64,000 nucleotides of DNA. It comes from Solwaraspora sp. WMMD1047. GTDB taxonomy: Bacteria > Actinomycetota > Actinomycetes > Mycobacteriales > Micromonosporaceae. Below, piece after piece: positions 17,715-25,946 of this stretch. Within the stretch, counting starts at the first letter, position 1. Each line of letters begins with the position of its first letter. Made by a program: the position numbers and the translations under genes. The stretch is from assembly GCF_029626155.1 (NCBI RefSeq), contig NZ_JARUBL010000001.1:4010501-4074500 (forward strand), read 5' to 3'. Below the pieces are notes generated by a model that was given only the letters and a program-made list of their open reading frames with translations, was not told the origin of the DNA and searched no databases.

Positions 17715-19226
17715 TCACCAGGGCCAGTAGTCGGGCTGGGTCTGCACGTTGAGCTCCTTGACGTGCGAGAACTTCGCCGTCCAGGTCCGCCAGTCGTTGA
17801 GGGCCAGCACGTCGAGGCCCTTCTGGATGTCGTTCGAGTAGATGTGGCCGTTGTAGTAGTACGCCGACCAGGAGCCGCCCGCGATTCTCTCGGTCTCCGA
17901 CAGCGGCCCGCGCTCCCAGTAGGCGATCTCGACCGGGCGGGCCGAGTTGGTGAAGTCCCACACCGACACTCCGCCCTGGTACCACGCCTGCACCATGACG
18001 TCCCGGCCGATCACCGGCACCAGGGAGCCGTTGTGCGCCACGCAGTTCTCGGTGTTGGCGTTGGTCCGCGGGATCTTGAAGTAGCTGCGGAAGGTCATCT
18101 CCCGGGAGTCGCCGCGGCCGGTGATGTCGTAGACGGCGTTCGCGCCCCGGTTCGGGCCGACCGTCTCGTTGCAGGTCGCCCCGCCACCGCCGCCGAGTTC
18201 GTCGGTGAAGACCACCTTCGTGCCGGCCTCGTTGAAGGTCGCCGAGTGCCAGAAGGCGAAGTTGGTGGTGTCGCGCACCCGGTTGATCACCCGGGGCGCC
18301 TCCCGGTTCGCGATGTTGAGCAGCACCCCGTCGCCCATGCACGCGCCGGCGGCGACGTCCTTGGTCGGGTAGACCGTGATGTCGTGGCAGCCGCTGGTGG
18401 TCGAGCTGCCGTTGCCGCCCGGGTTGCCGCCGTCCGGGAAGAGGTTCGGGGTGGCCACCACGGCCGCCTGCGTCGGCTTCTTCAGCGGCACCTTGATGAT
18501 CGAGATCGAGTCGTGCGGCGGCGCGCAGCCGACGTAGCTCGCCGACGGACCGTACGACGAGACGTACAGGTAGACCGACCTGCGGTCCTTGGCCGGCACC
18601 AGCGTGTGGGTGTGCGAGCCGCAGGCGGTCCGCACGGACTTGATGTAGCGCGGGTTGCGCTTGTCCCGGATGTCGAAGATCTTCATTCCCTCCCAGACCG
18701 TCGCCGAACTCGGCACCGCGGTGCTGGTGCAGGAGTCGTCGCTGCGCGGCTGGTCGGTGGAGAGAAAGAGCAGGTCGCCGTAGACGGAGATGTCGTTCTG
18801 CGATCCCGGGCAGAGCACCTGCGACACCACCTTGGGCGACCGCGGGTTCTTGACGTCGTAGATGACGAAGCCGTTGTAGTTGCCGGCGAACGCGTACCGG
18901 CCCTGGAACGCGAGGTCGGAGTTGAGGGCGCTGGTGCTGTCGAACGGTCCCTGCTTCGGGATGTTGGCGACCTGGCGGATGTTGTCGCTGCTGTCGATCT
19001 CATCCACGCCGAGGTCGGCACCGTCGTCGTCCATCGCGGTGAGCTCCGCTTCGGAGAGGCAGAGCTCGTAGAAGTTGTCGCCTGCCTCGGGCAGGTCGGC
19101 GCAGCGGTCGGTCGGCGCGCCGGCGCTGCTGGCCGGGGCCACGACGACACTCGACACCAGCAGTGCCGTCGCCGCGAGCCCGACAATCCTGAGTCGGCGT
19201 GTCCCTTGTGGGGAGAAGCTGATCAT
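17715..19226 (-). CDS. Secreted LVIVD-repeat protein
   Basis: 503 residues with a signal peptide (LRIVGLAATALLVSSVVVAP). The body is built of repeated beta-propeller-like blades of the LVIVD type, e.g. YNGFVIYDVKNPRSPKVV, GMKIFDIRDKRNPRYIKSV and GVSVWDFTNSARPVEIAYWE, each a strand with FDI/YDV followed by NPR.P. Cysteines and histidines are frequent. Function unknown. In actinomycetes this kind of protein often sits opposite a DUF305 gene, as here, and the two share a perfect CRP-type site, so both are probably cAMP-CRP controlled envelope proteins. Confidence 0.87.
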   Translation of the reverse strand: MISFSPQGTRRLRIVGLAATALLVSSVVVAPASSAGAPTDRCADLPEAGDNFYELCLSEAELTAMDDDGADLGVDEIDSSDNIRQVANIPKQGPFDSTSALNSDLAFQGRYAFAGNYNGFVIYDVKNPRSPKVVSQVLCPGSQNDISVYGDLLFLSTDQPRSDDSCTSTAVPSSATVWEGMKIFDIRDKRNPRYIKSVRTACGSHTHTLVPAKDRRSVYLYVSSYGPSASYVGCAPPHDSISIIKVPLKKPTQAAVVATPNLFPDGGNPGGNGSSTTSGCHDITVYPTKDVAAGACMGDGVLLNIANREAPRVINRVRDTTNFAFWHSATFNEAGTKVVFTDELGGGGGATCNETVGPNRGANAVYDITGRGDSREMTFRSYFKIPRTNANTENCVAHNGSLVPVIGRDVMVQAWYQGGVSVWDFTNSARPVEIAYWERGPLSETERIAGGSWSAYYYNGHIYSNDIQKGLDVLALNDWRTWTAKFSHVKELNVQTQPDYWPW

Positions 19227-19283
19227 CTGGCGGCACCCTTCGAAAGGGGTTTGTGCGTGCGGGAGACGTTACCCGGACTCGGT

Positions 19284-19317
19284 CATCATCGATGTGACCT
19301 CGATCACATCGATGATG
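19284..19317. promoter_or_regulatory. Perfect CRP-type binding site in a divergent promoter
   Basis: CATCATCGATGTGA (19284-19297) and its exact reverse complement (19304-19317) flank a 6-bp centre CCTCGA. The core TGTGA-N6-TCACA equals the CRP consensus of Escherichia coli and of Mycobacterium tuberculosis. It lies between the LVIVD-repeat gene (start 19226) and the DUF305 gene (start 19369). Confidence 0.75.
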
Positions 19318-19368
19318 CCAATCCGCGTCCTATGCTCGGCCCAGTCCCCCGAGCTGGAGGTCGGCCAG

Positions 19369-20070
19369 ATGCGCCTCACGCAGCACCGTCGGGCCGGATT
19401 CGCGGTCGCGGCCGTGCTGCTCGCCGGAGTCGTCGCCGCCGCCGGTGTGGCACTGTCCGGCACGAACGCCGACGAAGCGTCAGACCCGGGAACCGGCGCC
19501 GGCGGCACGCCGTTGGCACCGGCCACATCGGAGGTCGGACCACCCGTCATCGTGCCCGGCCGGCCCGGCGAGTCGGCTGCGGTCAGCACCGACGGCAGGC
19601 CGGTTGAACCGGTGCACAACCCGCAGGAGGTGACCTTCGTGCGGATGATGATCCCGCACCACACGCAGGCCCTGCGGATGGCCGCGATGGCCCCCGACCG
19701 GGCCGGCGATCCGCGGATCCGGGCGCTCGCCGAGCGGGTCCGGGTCAGCCAGCTACCGGAAATCCAGCGGATGCGCGGCTGGCTGGCCGAGAACCGGTTG
19801 CCGCCCGACGCCCCCGGTGGCGGGCACGACCACCGCGACATGCCCGGCATGCAGAGCGACGCCGCCCTGCGGGCCCTGGCCCAGGCCCGGGGCGCCGACT
19901 TCGACCGGCTCTTCGTCGAGATGATGACCGACCACCACCAGGGCGCCATCGAGATGGCCACCGGCGTGCTGCGGGTCGGCGTCGACGTCACCGTGCGCCA
20001 GCTGGCCACCTCGATCGCCACCGAGCAGGGTGCCGAGATCGGGCGGATGCGCGACCTGGCCGTCACCTGA
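19369..20070 (+). CDS. Membrane-anchored DUF305 protein
   Basis: 233 residues; the ATG at 19369 follows GGAGG with an 8-bp spacer. An N-terminal hydrophobic segment (FAVAAVLLAGVVAAAGVAL) is a signal anchor. A Gly/Pro spacer precedes two copies of the DUF305 motif, FVRMMIPHHTQALRMA and FVEMMTDHHQGAIEMA, a ferritin-like four-helix arrangement rich in Met and His. The motif suggests copper or other metal binding outside the membrane. Divergent from the LVIVD-repeat gene across a CRP-type site. Confidence 0.9.
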   Translation: MRLTQHRRAGFAVAAVLLAGVVAAAGVALSGTNADEASDPGTGAGGTPLAPATSEVGPPVIVPGRPGESAAVSTDGRPVEPVHNPQEVTFVRMMIPHHTQALRMAAMAPDRAGDPRIRALAERVRVSQLPEIQRMRGWLAENRLPPDAPGGGHDHRDMPGMQSDAALRALAQARGADFDRLFVEMMTDHHQGAIEMATGVLRVGVDVTVRQLATSIATEQGAEIGRMRDLAVT

Positions 20071-20118
20071 CCGCCCCACCCGCCGGCCCGGGGCCGCGCC
20101 GGCGCCTACGCTGTCGGT

Positions 20119-20529
20119 GTGGGTGATGACCTGGACGAGGAGACGCTGGCGTTCGCGCATCGGATGTTCGACCTGGCCCGGGGCGGACACACCGGGGAGC
20201 TGGCCGGCTACGTCGACGCCGGCCTGCCGGTCAACATGACGAACGACAAGGGCGACACGCTGCTGATCCTGGCCGCGTACCACGCCCACCCGGAGACCGT
20301 CACCGCCCTGCTGGACCGGGGAGCCGACCACGCCCGGGTGAACGACCGGGGGCAGACCGCGCTCGCGGCGGCCGTGTTCCGGCGCTCCGCCGACACCGTC
20401 TCGGCCCTGCTCACCGCGGGCGCCGACCCGGACCACGGCAGCCCCTCCGCGATCGAGACGGCGACCTTCTTCGACCTGCCCGAGATGCTGGAACTGCTCC
20501 GGCCCGGCCGACCGGGCGGAACCGGATGA
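20119..20529 (+). CDS. Ankyrin-repeat protein
   Basis: 136 residues from a GTG at 20119. Three ankyrin repeats are visible: NMTNDKGDTLLILAAYHAHP, VNDRGQTALAAAVFRRSA and a partial third (DHGSPSAIETATFFDLPEML), with GADxxxxN/G turns. It has no other domain and no signal peptide, so it is a small cytoplasmic protein-binding module. Small ankyrin proteins of this size are common in actinomycetes, often near catalase or phospholipase genes. Its stop codon overlaps the start of the DUF3500 gene (ATGA-type), so the two are coupled. Confidence 0.85.
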   Translation: MGDDLDEETLAFAHRMFDLARGGHTGELAGYVDAGLPVNMTNDKGDTLLILAAYHAHPETVTALLDRGADHARVNDRGQTALAAAVFRRSADTVSALLTAGADPDHGSPSAIETATFFDLPEMLELLRPGRPGGTG

Positions 20530-21488
20530 GGGCTGCGGCACCGCTCGACCAGGGACCGGCGGCCACCATGCGGCAGGCGGCGGCGGACCTGCTCGCGGCG
20601 TTGACCGGACCCGGACGCGAGCAGGCGGGCCACCCGTTCGACGACGCGGGCCGCCGGTGGATCGAGTACCGGCCCCGGCCCCGGCCGGGCGTCTGCGTGG
20701 CCGACCTGGACCGGACCGCCCGCAAGGCGGCCCACCGGCTGCTGGCCACCGCGCTCAGCCCACCCGCGTACGCGCAGGCGATGACGATCATGGCGTTGGA
20801 GGAGGTGCTGGACCGGCGCGAGGACTGGCGGCGCGGCCGGCACAGCGCCGACTACTGGGTCGCCGTCTTCGGCGACCCGATCCGCGACGACCGGTGGGCC
20901 TGGCGGTTCGAAGGGCACCACCTCTCGGTCACGATGACCGTCGTGGACTCCGTGATCTCCCCGGCGCCGATCTTCCTCGGCGCGAACCCGGCCCGGGTCG
21001 ACCACGGCGGCCAGCCGGTGAGCCGCCCGCTCGCCCCCGAGGAGGATCTCGGGCACGCCCTGCTGGCCGCGCTCGACCCGGCCGGGCGCCGCGTGGCGGT
21101 GGTCGCCGACCACGCCCCCGGCGACGTACACAGCGGAACCCGGCCCCGATACCCCGACCGGATCGAGCCGCTCGGGATCGCCGCCACGACGCTCGCCCCG
21201 GCCGCCCGGTCGCTGCTGGACCGCGTGGTCCACCTCTACCTGGACCGACTCCCGGCGGAGCTGGCCGCCCGCGAGGCCGACCGGGTGTTCGGCGGGGACC
21301 TGCACTTCGCCTGGGAGGGTCCGACCCGGCCGGGTGGCCGGCACTACTACCGGATCCAGGGCGACGACCTGCTTATCGAGTACGACAACACCACCGACGA
21401 CGGCAACCACGCGCACACCGTGCTCCGCCGGCCGGACGGCGACTTCGGTGACGACGTGCTGGACCGGCACCGCCGCGACCACCACTGA
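20526..21488 (+). CDS. DUF3500 protein
   Basis: 320 residues matching the DUF3500 family by pattern: FDDAGRRWIEYRP, the segment YWVAVFGDP...WRFEGHHLSVTMTV, FLGANPA, and the C-terminal HFAWEGPTRPGGRHYYRIQG, then IEYDNT. The many conserved His, Asp and aromatic residues suggest an enzyme, but no activity has been established for the family. It overlaps the upstream ankyrin gene by 4 bp, so both are probably made together. Confidence 0.8.
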   Translation: MRAAAPLDQGPAATMRQAAADLLAALTGPGREQAGHPFDDAGRRWIEYRPRPRPGVCVADLDRTARKAAHRLLATALSPPAYAQAMTIMALEEVLDRREDWRRGRHSADYWVAVFGDPIRDDRWAWRFEGHHLSVTMTVVDSVISPAPIFLGANPARVDHGGQPVSRPLAPEEDLGHALLAALDPAGRRVAVVADHAPGDVHSGTRPRYPDRIEPLGIAATTLAPAARSLLDRVVHLYLDRLPAELAAREADRVFGGDLHFAWEGPTRPGGRHYYRIQGDDLLIEYDNTTDDGNHAHTVLRRPDGDFGDDVLDRHRRDHH

Positions 21489-21510
21489 TCCCGGCGCCGG
21501 CGGACCGGGC

Positions 21511-21885
21511 TCACTCCACCCAGAGGCAGAACGGGTGGCCGGCCGGGTCGAGACAGACCCGGACGTCGTCCTGCGGCTGGTGGTCGGCCAGGTGGGCGCC
21601 GCACTCCTGTGCGTGCGCCACCGCCGCGGCCAGGTCGTCCACCCGGATCTCCAGGTGCATCATCATCTGCGGGTCGCCGGGACCGGCCGGCCAGACCGGC
21701 GGCACGTACCCCGGTTCGGTCTGGAAGGCCAGGCCGACCCCACCGTCGGGCGACCGGAGCACCACCCAGTCCGGCTCGGCCGCCGCGGTCCGCCAGCCGA
21801 GCAGCCGGCGGTAGAAACCGGCCAGCGCCGCCGGGTCGGGAGCGCTGAGGTTCACCGTCGACAACACCAGCCGGGGGGTGGACAT
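21511..21885 (-). CDS. VOC/glyoxalase-superfamily protein
   Basis: 124 residues with the paired beta-alpha-beta-beta-beta modules of the vicinal-oxygen-chelate fold: VNLSAPDPAALAGFYRRLLG at the start, MMHLEIRVDDLAAAVAHAQE in the middle, and a closing VCLDPAGHPFCLW. Likely metal ligands are the His in MHLEI and the final acidic/His positions. Substrate unknown; relatives include glyoxalases, dioxygenases and antibiotic-binding proteins. Only 13 bp separate it from the DUF2231 gene upstream, so it probably belongs to that stress-promoter operon. Confidence 0.85.
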   Translation of the reverse strand: MSTPRLVLSTVNLSAPDPAALAGFYRRLLGWRTAAAEPDWVVLRSPDGGVGLAFQTEPGYVPPVWPAGPGDPQMMMHLEIRVDDLAAAVAHAQECGAHLADHQPQDDVRVCLDPAGHPFCLWVE

Positions 21886-21898
21886 GTGTCGGCCGGTC

Positions 21899-22408
21899 TC
21901 AGCGGGAGCGGACGGCGTCGCCGAAGGCCGGCTCCGGGCCGGCGGTCAGCGCTTCGAAGGTGGTCGCCTCGCCTCGGCCGTCGTCGAAGGTGCGGATCAG
22001 GGTGGCGCCCAGCCGCACCCCGACCGCACCGATCACGAGCGCGAGCAGCTCGACCAGGACCAGGCCGCCGGTGGCAGCCCGCTCCGGACTGCCCGCCCGG
22101 ACCAGGCAGACGAAGACGAAGAGCAGGGCCATCGCGGCGTTGACCAGGTTGAAGGTGACCGCCGTGCGGCGGGTCCGGTCACCCGGGGTACCGGGACCGT
22201 CCCACAGGTCGACCATGCCCGCGACGCCGGCCAGCGCCGCGGCCACCAGCGCGGCCACCACCGTCCAGTAGCCCACCGCGCCGAGAAACGCCGGGCCGCC
22301 GGCCACGTCGGCCAGGTCGAACAGGACGGCACAGACGAACATCCCGTACGGGAAGGTCACCAGCATCGGTTGGATCGGGTGCCCCTGCACCCGCAGTCGG
22401 CTATCCAT
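21899..22408 (-). CDS. DUF2231 membrane protein
   Basis: 169 residues; the ATG at 22408 has GGGAGG 8 bp upstream, preferred over an ATG at 22432. The start RVQGHPIQPMLVTFPYGMF is the DUF2231 hallmark, with a conserved His-Pro at the membrane edge. Four transmembrane helices follow, and a polar C-terminus of about 25 residues. Some family members are haem or redox-associated membrane proteins; activity is unproven. A SigB/SigF-type promoter at 22505-22530 points at it. Confidence 0.85.
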   Translation of the reverse strand: MDSRLRVQGHPIQPMLVTFPYGMFVCAVLFDLADVAGGPAFLGAVGYWTVVAALVAAALAGVAGMVDLWDGPGTPGDRTRRTAVTFNLVNAAMALLFVFVCLVRAGSPERAATGGLVLVELLALVIGAVGVRLGATLIRTFDDGRGEATTFEALTAGPEPAFGDAVRSR

Positions 22409-22504
22409 CGCGCCGGCCTCCCGGTTCATCATCGGGTCGAATCACCGCTACCGGTCGGGTCCCCCGATGTCGGTGCAGGTCACGTATCGGTCGATGTCAG
22501 CGTC

Positions 22505-22530
22505 GTACCCCCGGCCCGGACCCGCGAAAC
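22505..22530 (-). promoter_or_regulatory. SigB/SigF-type promoter of the DUF2231-VOC operon
   Basis: Minus strand: GTTT (22527-22530), 16-bp spacer, GGGTAC (22505-22510). Exact consensus, about 90 bp upstream of the DUF2231 start codon and in the gap between it and the GAF-ANTAR gene. Confidence 0.72.
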
Positions 22531-22561
22531 GGTCCGGTCCGGCTCCGGCCGGCCGGCGGCG

Positions 22562-23431
22562 TCAGGACCGCCGCGGCCGGGCGACGGAGCTGACCAGGCG
22601 CTCGGCGACCTCCCGCAGCGGGATCGACAGTGCCGAGGAGGCGGTACGCAACACCCGCAACGCCTCCGGGGCCGGGCAACCACGTTGAGTCATAATGACA
22701 CCGATCGCCTGGCCGATCACCCCCGTGCCGGAATCCGACCCGACCGCGTCGTCCACCGGCGCGGTTCGGCCGGCCCGGTCGCGCACCGCGGCCAGCAGCA
22801 GCCCGGCGTGCTCGGCGAGCAGCATCGCGGTGAGCTGGTCGGAGTCGGTCAGCCCGGGGCGCCGGCGGGCGTAGAGGTTGAGCGAGCCGATCACCTGGTC
22901 GTCGACGTCGAACGGGGCGGCGATCAGGGCGTTCACGCCGAGCCCGACCGCCCGCCGGGTCCACCGTCGCCAGCGGGTCTCGCCGGTCAGCTCCGCCACC
23001 CGGACCAGCTCCCGGCGCCGGATGGCGGTCATCGCCGGGCCGTCGGCGCCGTGCCGGGGGTGGTCCAGATCACGCAGCCGGGGGTCGGTCGCCGCCACCG
23101 CCGCCGGGCCACCGCCCCGCAGCAGGGTGACACCGCAACCGGTGGCACCGGGTACGGCGTCCCGGGCGATCCGGGCCAGCCGGCCCAACGCCTCGTCGAG
23201 GTCGGTGCCACCGATCAGCCGGGCCGTCAACTCGCGCAGGAGGGCCGCCGTCTCGACCACCCCGGGGACGGTCCTGGCCACCACCACCGAGCCGGCACCC
23301 GCCGCGCCGCCCGGCTGCCACGTTCCGAGCCTCACCGCTCGGCGGTCCGCGCCACCACCGCGTACGCCGCGGTGTGCCCAGCTCCTGCCGTCGATCCAGT
23401 CATCCGGCCGATCCCCCCGCGCATGATCCAC
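22562..23431 (-). CDS. GAF-ANTAR regulator (RNA-binding antiterminator type)
   Basis: 289 residues if the GTG at 23431 is used; a GTG at 23335 would remove 32 low-complexity residues and is equally possible. Residues about 55-205 are a GAF sensor domain (LARIARDAVPGATGCGVTLL, FDVDDQVIGSLNLYA). The last 70 residues are an ANTAR helical domain (IGQAIGVIMTQRGCPAPEAL). ANTAR proteins bind twin hexanucleotide hairpins in RNA to prevent termination. A SigB/SigF-type promoter lies just upstream, so it is probably stress-induced. Confidence 0.85.
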   Translation of the reverse strand: MDHARGDRPDDWIDGRSWAHRGVRGGGADRRAVRLGTWQPGGAAGAGSVVVARTVPGVVETAALLRELTARLIGGTDLDEALGRLARIARDAVPGATGCGVTLLRGGGPAAVAATDPRLRDLDHPRHGADGPAMTAIRRRELVRVAELTGETRWRRWTRRAVGLGVNALIAAPFDVDDQVIGSLNLYARRRPGLTDSDQLTAMLLAEHAGLLLAAVRDRAGRTAPVDDAVGSDSGTGVIGQAIGVIMTQRGCPAPEALRVLRTASSALSIPLREVAERLVSSVARPRRS

Positions 23432-23487
23432 CGCGCGCGCATCACTACCGCGCGGCGTGCTCCCGTCATGTCTTCGGACCCGCGCTT

Positions 23488-23513
23488 CTACCCGGGAGGA
23501 CTGGTGGTCAAAC
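23488..23513 (-). promoter_or_regulatory. SigB/SigF-type promoter of the GAF-ANTAR gene
   Basis: Minus strand: GTTT (23510-23513), 16-bp spacer, GGGTAG (23488-23493). Located in the 124-bp gap between the SecA2 gene end and the GAF-ANTAR gene, about 50 bp before the GTG at 23431. Confidence 0.7.
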
Positions 23514-23555
23514 CGCCCGACCGCCGACGAAGCGGGCGGCCGGGCGGTTCGGGCG

Positions 23556-25850
23556 TCAGCGCGAGCCGGAACTGAGCCGCCGGCCCACCGCCGCGATCAG
23601 GCGGTCCAGCTCGGAACCGAACGGGTTGTCGTGGACCAGGTAGGTCCAGGTGGCGCTGGGGCGTACCAGCTCGGACTCGGCCGGCTTCCAGTCCTCGTCG
23701 AACTCGGTCTCCTCGAAGGTGGCCACCGTCCGGGTCTCGATCTCCGGGATCAGCTCGTTGAACGCCGGCACCGCGGCCCGGTGGAACTCGTCGAGCGGGT
23801 CGAGCCGGCCCAGCGCCCGCAGGTGTACGCCCTCGCGCACCTCGGAGAGGGTGGCCAGGTGCTCGGCCCAGAGCCGGTCCAGGTGGTAGAGCGCGATCGA
23901 GCGGGCCACCCGGGACAGCAGCGCCTCGTCCATCTCCGCGGTGCGGTCCGGGAACCGGTCGGCCAGCATCAGCGCCGCGACCTCGCTGTTGAGCAGCCGT
24001 TCGCGGCGCTCGGCGAGCGCCTTGCGCTGCTGTTCGATCACCACGCTGTACCGCCAGGTGTTGCGGTGGATCTCGTGGTTGACGCCCTCGGCGATGCGCT
24101 GGGCGTGCTCCACCGCGTAGTCGACCTGCTCGTCGGTGACCAGCCCGTCGGCGTTCATCCGGGGCGACGGCGGGATGGCGTCCGGCGCGTGCCGGACCAC
24201 CAGGTCGTCCTGGAGGCTGACGTAGAAGACCGACCGGCCCGGGTCGCCCTGCCGGCCGGCCCGGCCGCGGAGCTGGTCGTCCACCCGGCGGCTGTCGTGC
24301 CGGCCGCTGCCGATCACGTACAGGCCGCCCAGCTCGGCCACCCGCTCGCGGTCGGCCTGGTCGCTGCCGCCGAGCCGGATGTCCACGCCCCGACCCGCCA
24401 TCTGGGTGGAGACGGTCACCGCCCCGTACGCGCCGGCCTCGGCGATGATCGCCGCCTCCTCGGCGTCGTTCTTGGCGTTCAGCACCGTGCACGGCACCCC
24501 GGCGGAGACCAGGGCGGTGGCCAGCGCCTCCGACTCCTTGACGTCGAGCGTGCCGATCAGCACCGGCCGGCCGGCGTCGTGCGCCTCCTTGATCTCCTCG
24601 ACCAGGGCGTCGTCCTTCTCCGCCCGGGTGGCGTAGATCCGGTCCGGCTCGTCCACCCGCACGCACGGCGTGTTCGGTGGAATGACCGCGACCTCCAGCG
24701 AGAAGAACTCCCGCAGCTGCTCGCCGACGAGCACCGCGGTCGCGGTCATCCCGCAGACGGTCGGGTAGAGCGCCACGAACGCCTGCACGGTGATCGTGCC
24801 GAGCACCTCCCCCTCGGCGGTCGCCGACAGCCCCTCCTTCGCCTCGACCGCCGCCTGCAGCCCGTCCGGCCAGCGGCGGCGCTGCGCCACCCGACCCCGC
24901 ATCTCGTCGATCAGCTCGACCGCGCCGTCCCGGACGATGTAGTCCACGTCCCGGTGCAGCAGCGCCTCGGCGTGCAGCGCGACGTTTATCGCCGAGAGCT
25001 GGTCGACGTTCTCGTCGGCGTACAGGTTGATGTCGTCGAGCTTGGCCTCGACGGCGGCCAGGCCGGCCGAGGTGAAGGCCACGCTGCGCCCGTCGTCGGC
25101 GACCTCGTAGTCGCGCCCGGCGCGCAGGCCGCGCACCAGTGCGGCGGCGGTGTGCACCGGGTCCTGCTCGCTGGTGATCGAGCCGGCCAGCACCATCGGC
25201 ACCCGCGCCTCGTCGATCAGGATCGAGTCGGCCTCGTCCACGATCGCGGTGGTCAGCGCGGGCTGGACCCGGTCGGCGATGTCGGTGACGAGCTGGTCGC
25301 GCAGGTAGTCGAAGCCCGCCTCGCTGACCGAGACGTAGGTGACGTCCCGGTCGTAGGCCTCCCGGCGCTCCTCCGGCGTGGAGGACTCGGTCACCCAGCC
25401 GACGGTCAGCCCGAGCAGCCGGTAGACCGGCTCCATCCACTCGGCGTCCCGGCGGGCCAGGTAGTCGTTGACGGTGAGCACGTGCACCGGGCCGTTGCCC
25501 CGCCGGACGTGCCCGTAGGCGGCGATCGTGGCGGTCAGGGTCTTGCCCTCGCCGGTGGCCATCTCGGCCACCTTGCCGGCCAGCAGGGACATGGCGCCGA
25601 GCAGCTGGACGTCGTACGGCCGCTGGTCGAGGCCGCGGCGGGCGGCCTCCCGGCCGACCGCGCAGATCTCGGTGTAGTCGGTCGCCCGGCCGGCCGCCTC
25701 GGTCAACTCGGCGTCGTCGAGTTCCCGCAGGTCGTCCTCGCGTGCCTCGATCTCCGGCAGGAGCTTCTCCAGCGGAGCCAGATCAACCGTGGTGCCCGGC
25801 CGCTGGAGGAAACGCCGGACCCTGCTCTTCAACCGTTGAGACACACCCAT
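23556..25850 (-). CDS. secA2: Accessory preprotein translocase ATPase SecA2
   Basis: 764 residues from the ATG at 25850. Walker A is MATGEGKT (97-104) and the DEAD motif lies in IVDEADSI (about 203-210). Also present are the preprotein-crosslinking region, the second helicase domain with VSTQMAGRGVDIRLGG and GSGRHDSRRVDDQLRGRAGR, and the helical scaffold domain. The C-terminal zinc-binding tail of housekeeping SecA is missing and the protein is about 150 residues shorter, as for actinobacterial SecA2. It energises export of a restricted set of proteins. No accessory SecY is nearby. Confidence 0.92.
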   Translation of the reverse strand: MGVSQRLKSRVRRFLQRPGTTVDLAPLEKLLPEIEAREDDLRELDDAELTEAAGRATDYTEICAVGREAARRGLDQRPYDVQLLGAMSLLAGKVAEMATGEGKTLTATIAAYGHVRRGNGPVHVLTVNDYLARRDAEWMEPVYRLLGLTVGWVTESSTPEERREAYDRDVTYVSVSEAGFDYLRDQLVTDIADRVQPALTTAIVDEADSILIDEARVPMVLAGSITSEQDPVHTAAALVRGLRAGRDYEVADDGRSVAFTSAGLAAVEAKLDDINLYADENVDQLSAINVALHAEALLHRDVDYIVRDGAVELIDEMRGRVAQRRRWPDGLQAAVEAKEGLSATAEGEVLGTITVQAFVALYPTVCGMTATAVLVGEQLREFFSLEVAVIPPNTPCVRVDEPDRIYATRAEKDDALVEEIKEAHDAGRPVLIGTLDVKESEALATALVSAGVPCTVLNAKNDAEEAAIIAEAGAYGAVTVSTQMAGRGVDIRLGGSDQADRERVAELGGLYVIGSGRHDSRRVDDQLRGRAGRQGDPGRSVFYVSLQDDLVVRHAPDAIPPSPRMNADGLVTDEQVDYAVEHAQRIAEGVNHEIHRNTWRYSVVIEQQRKALAERRERLLNSEVAALMLADRFPDRTAEMDEALLSRVARSIALYHLDRLWAEHLATLSEVREGVHLRALGRLDPLDEFHRAAVPAFNELIPEIETRTVATFEETEFDEDWKPAESELVRPSATWTYLVHDNPFGSELDRLIAAVGRRLSSGSR

Positions 25851-25946
25851 GACGCGCAACGGTACGCGACATCGGCGGATATCCGTATGCCGGCCACCCC
25901 GGAGCGTGCCGGACAGAATCCGGACAGCCGGCCGGCGGCCCGGCCG

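Noticed and set aside
17286-19607. Long plus-strand open frame opposite the LVIVD-repeat gene
   Set aside because: Compositional shadow of the LVIVD and DUF305 genes; no ribosome-binding site or domain.
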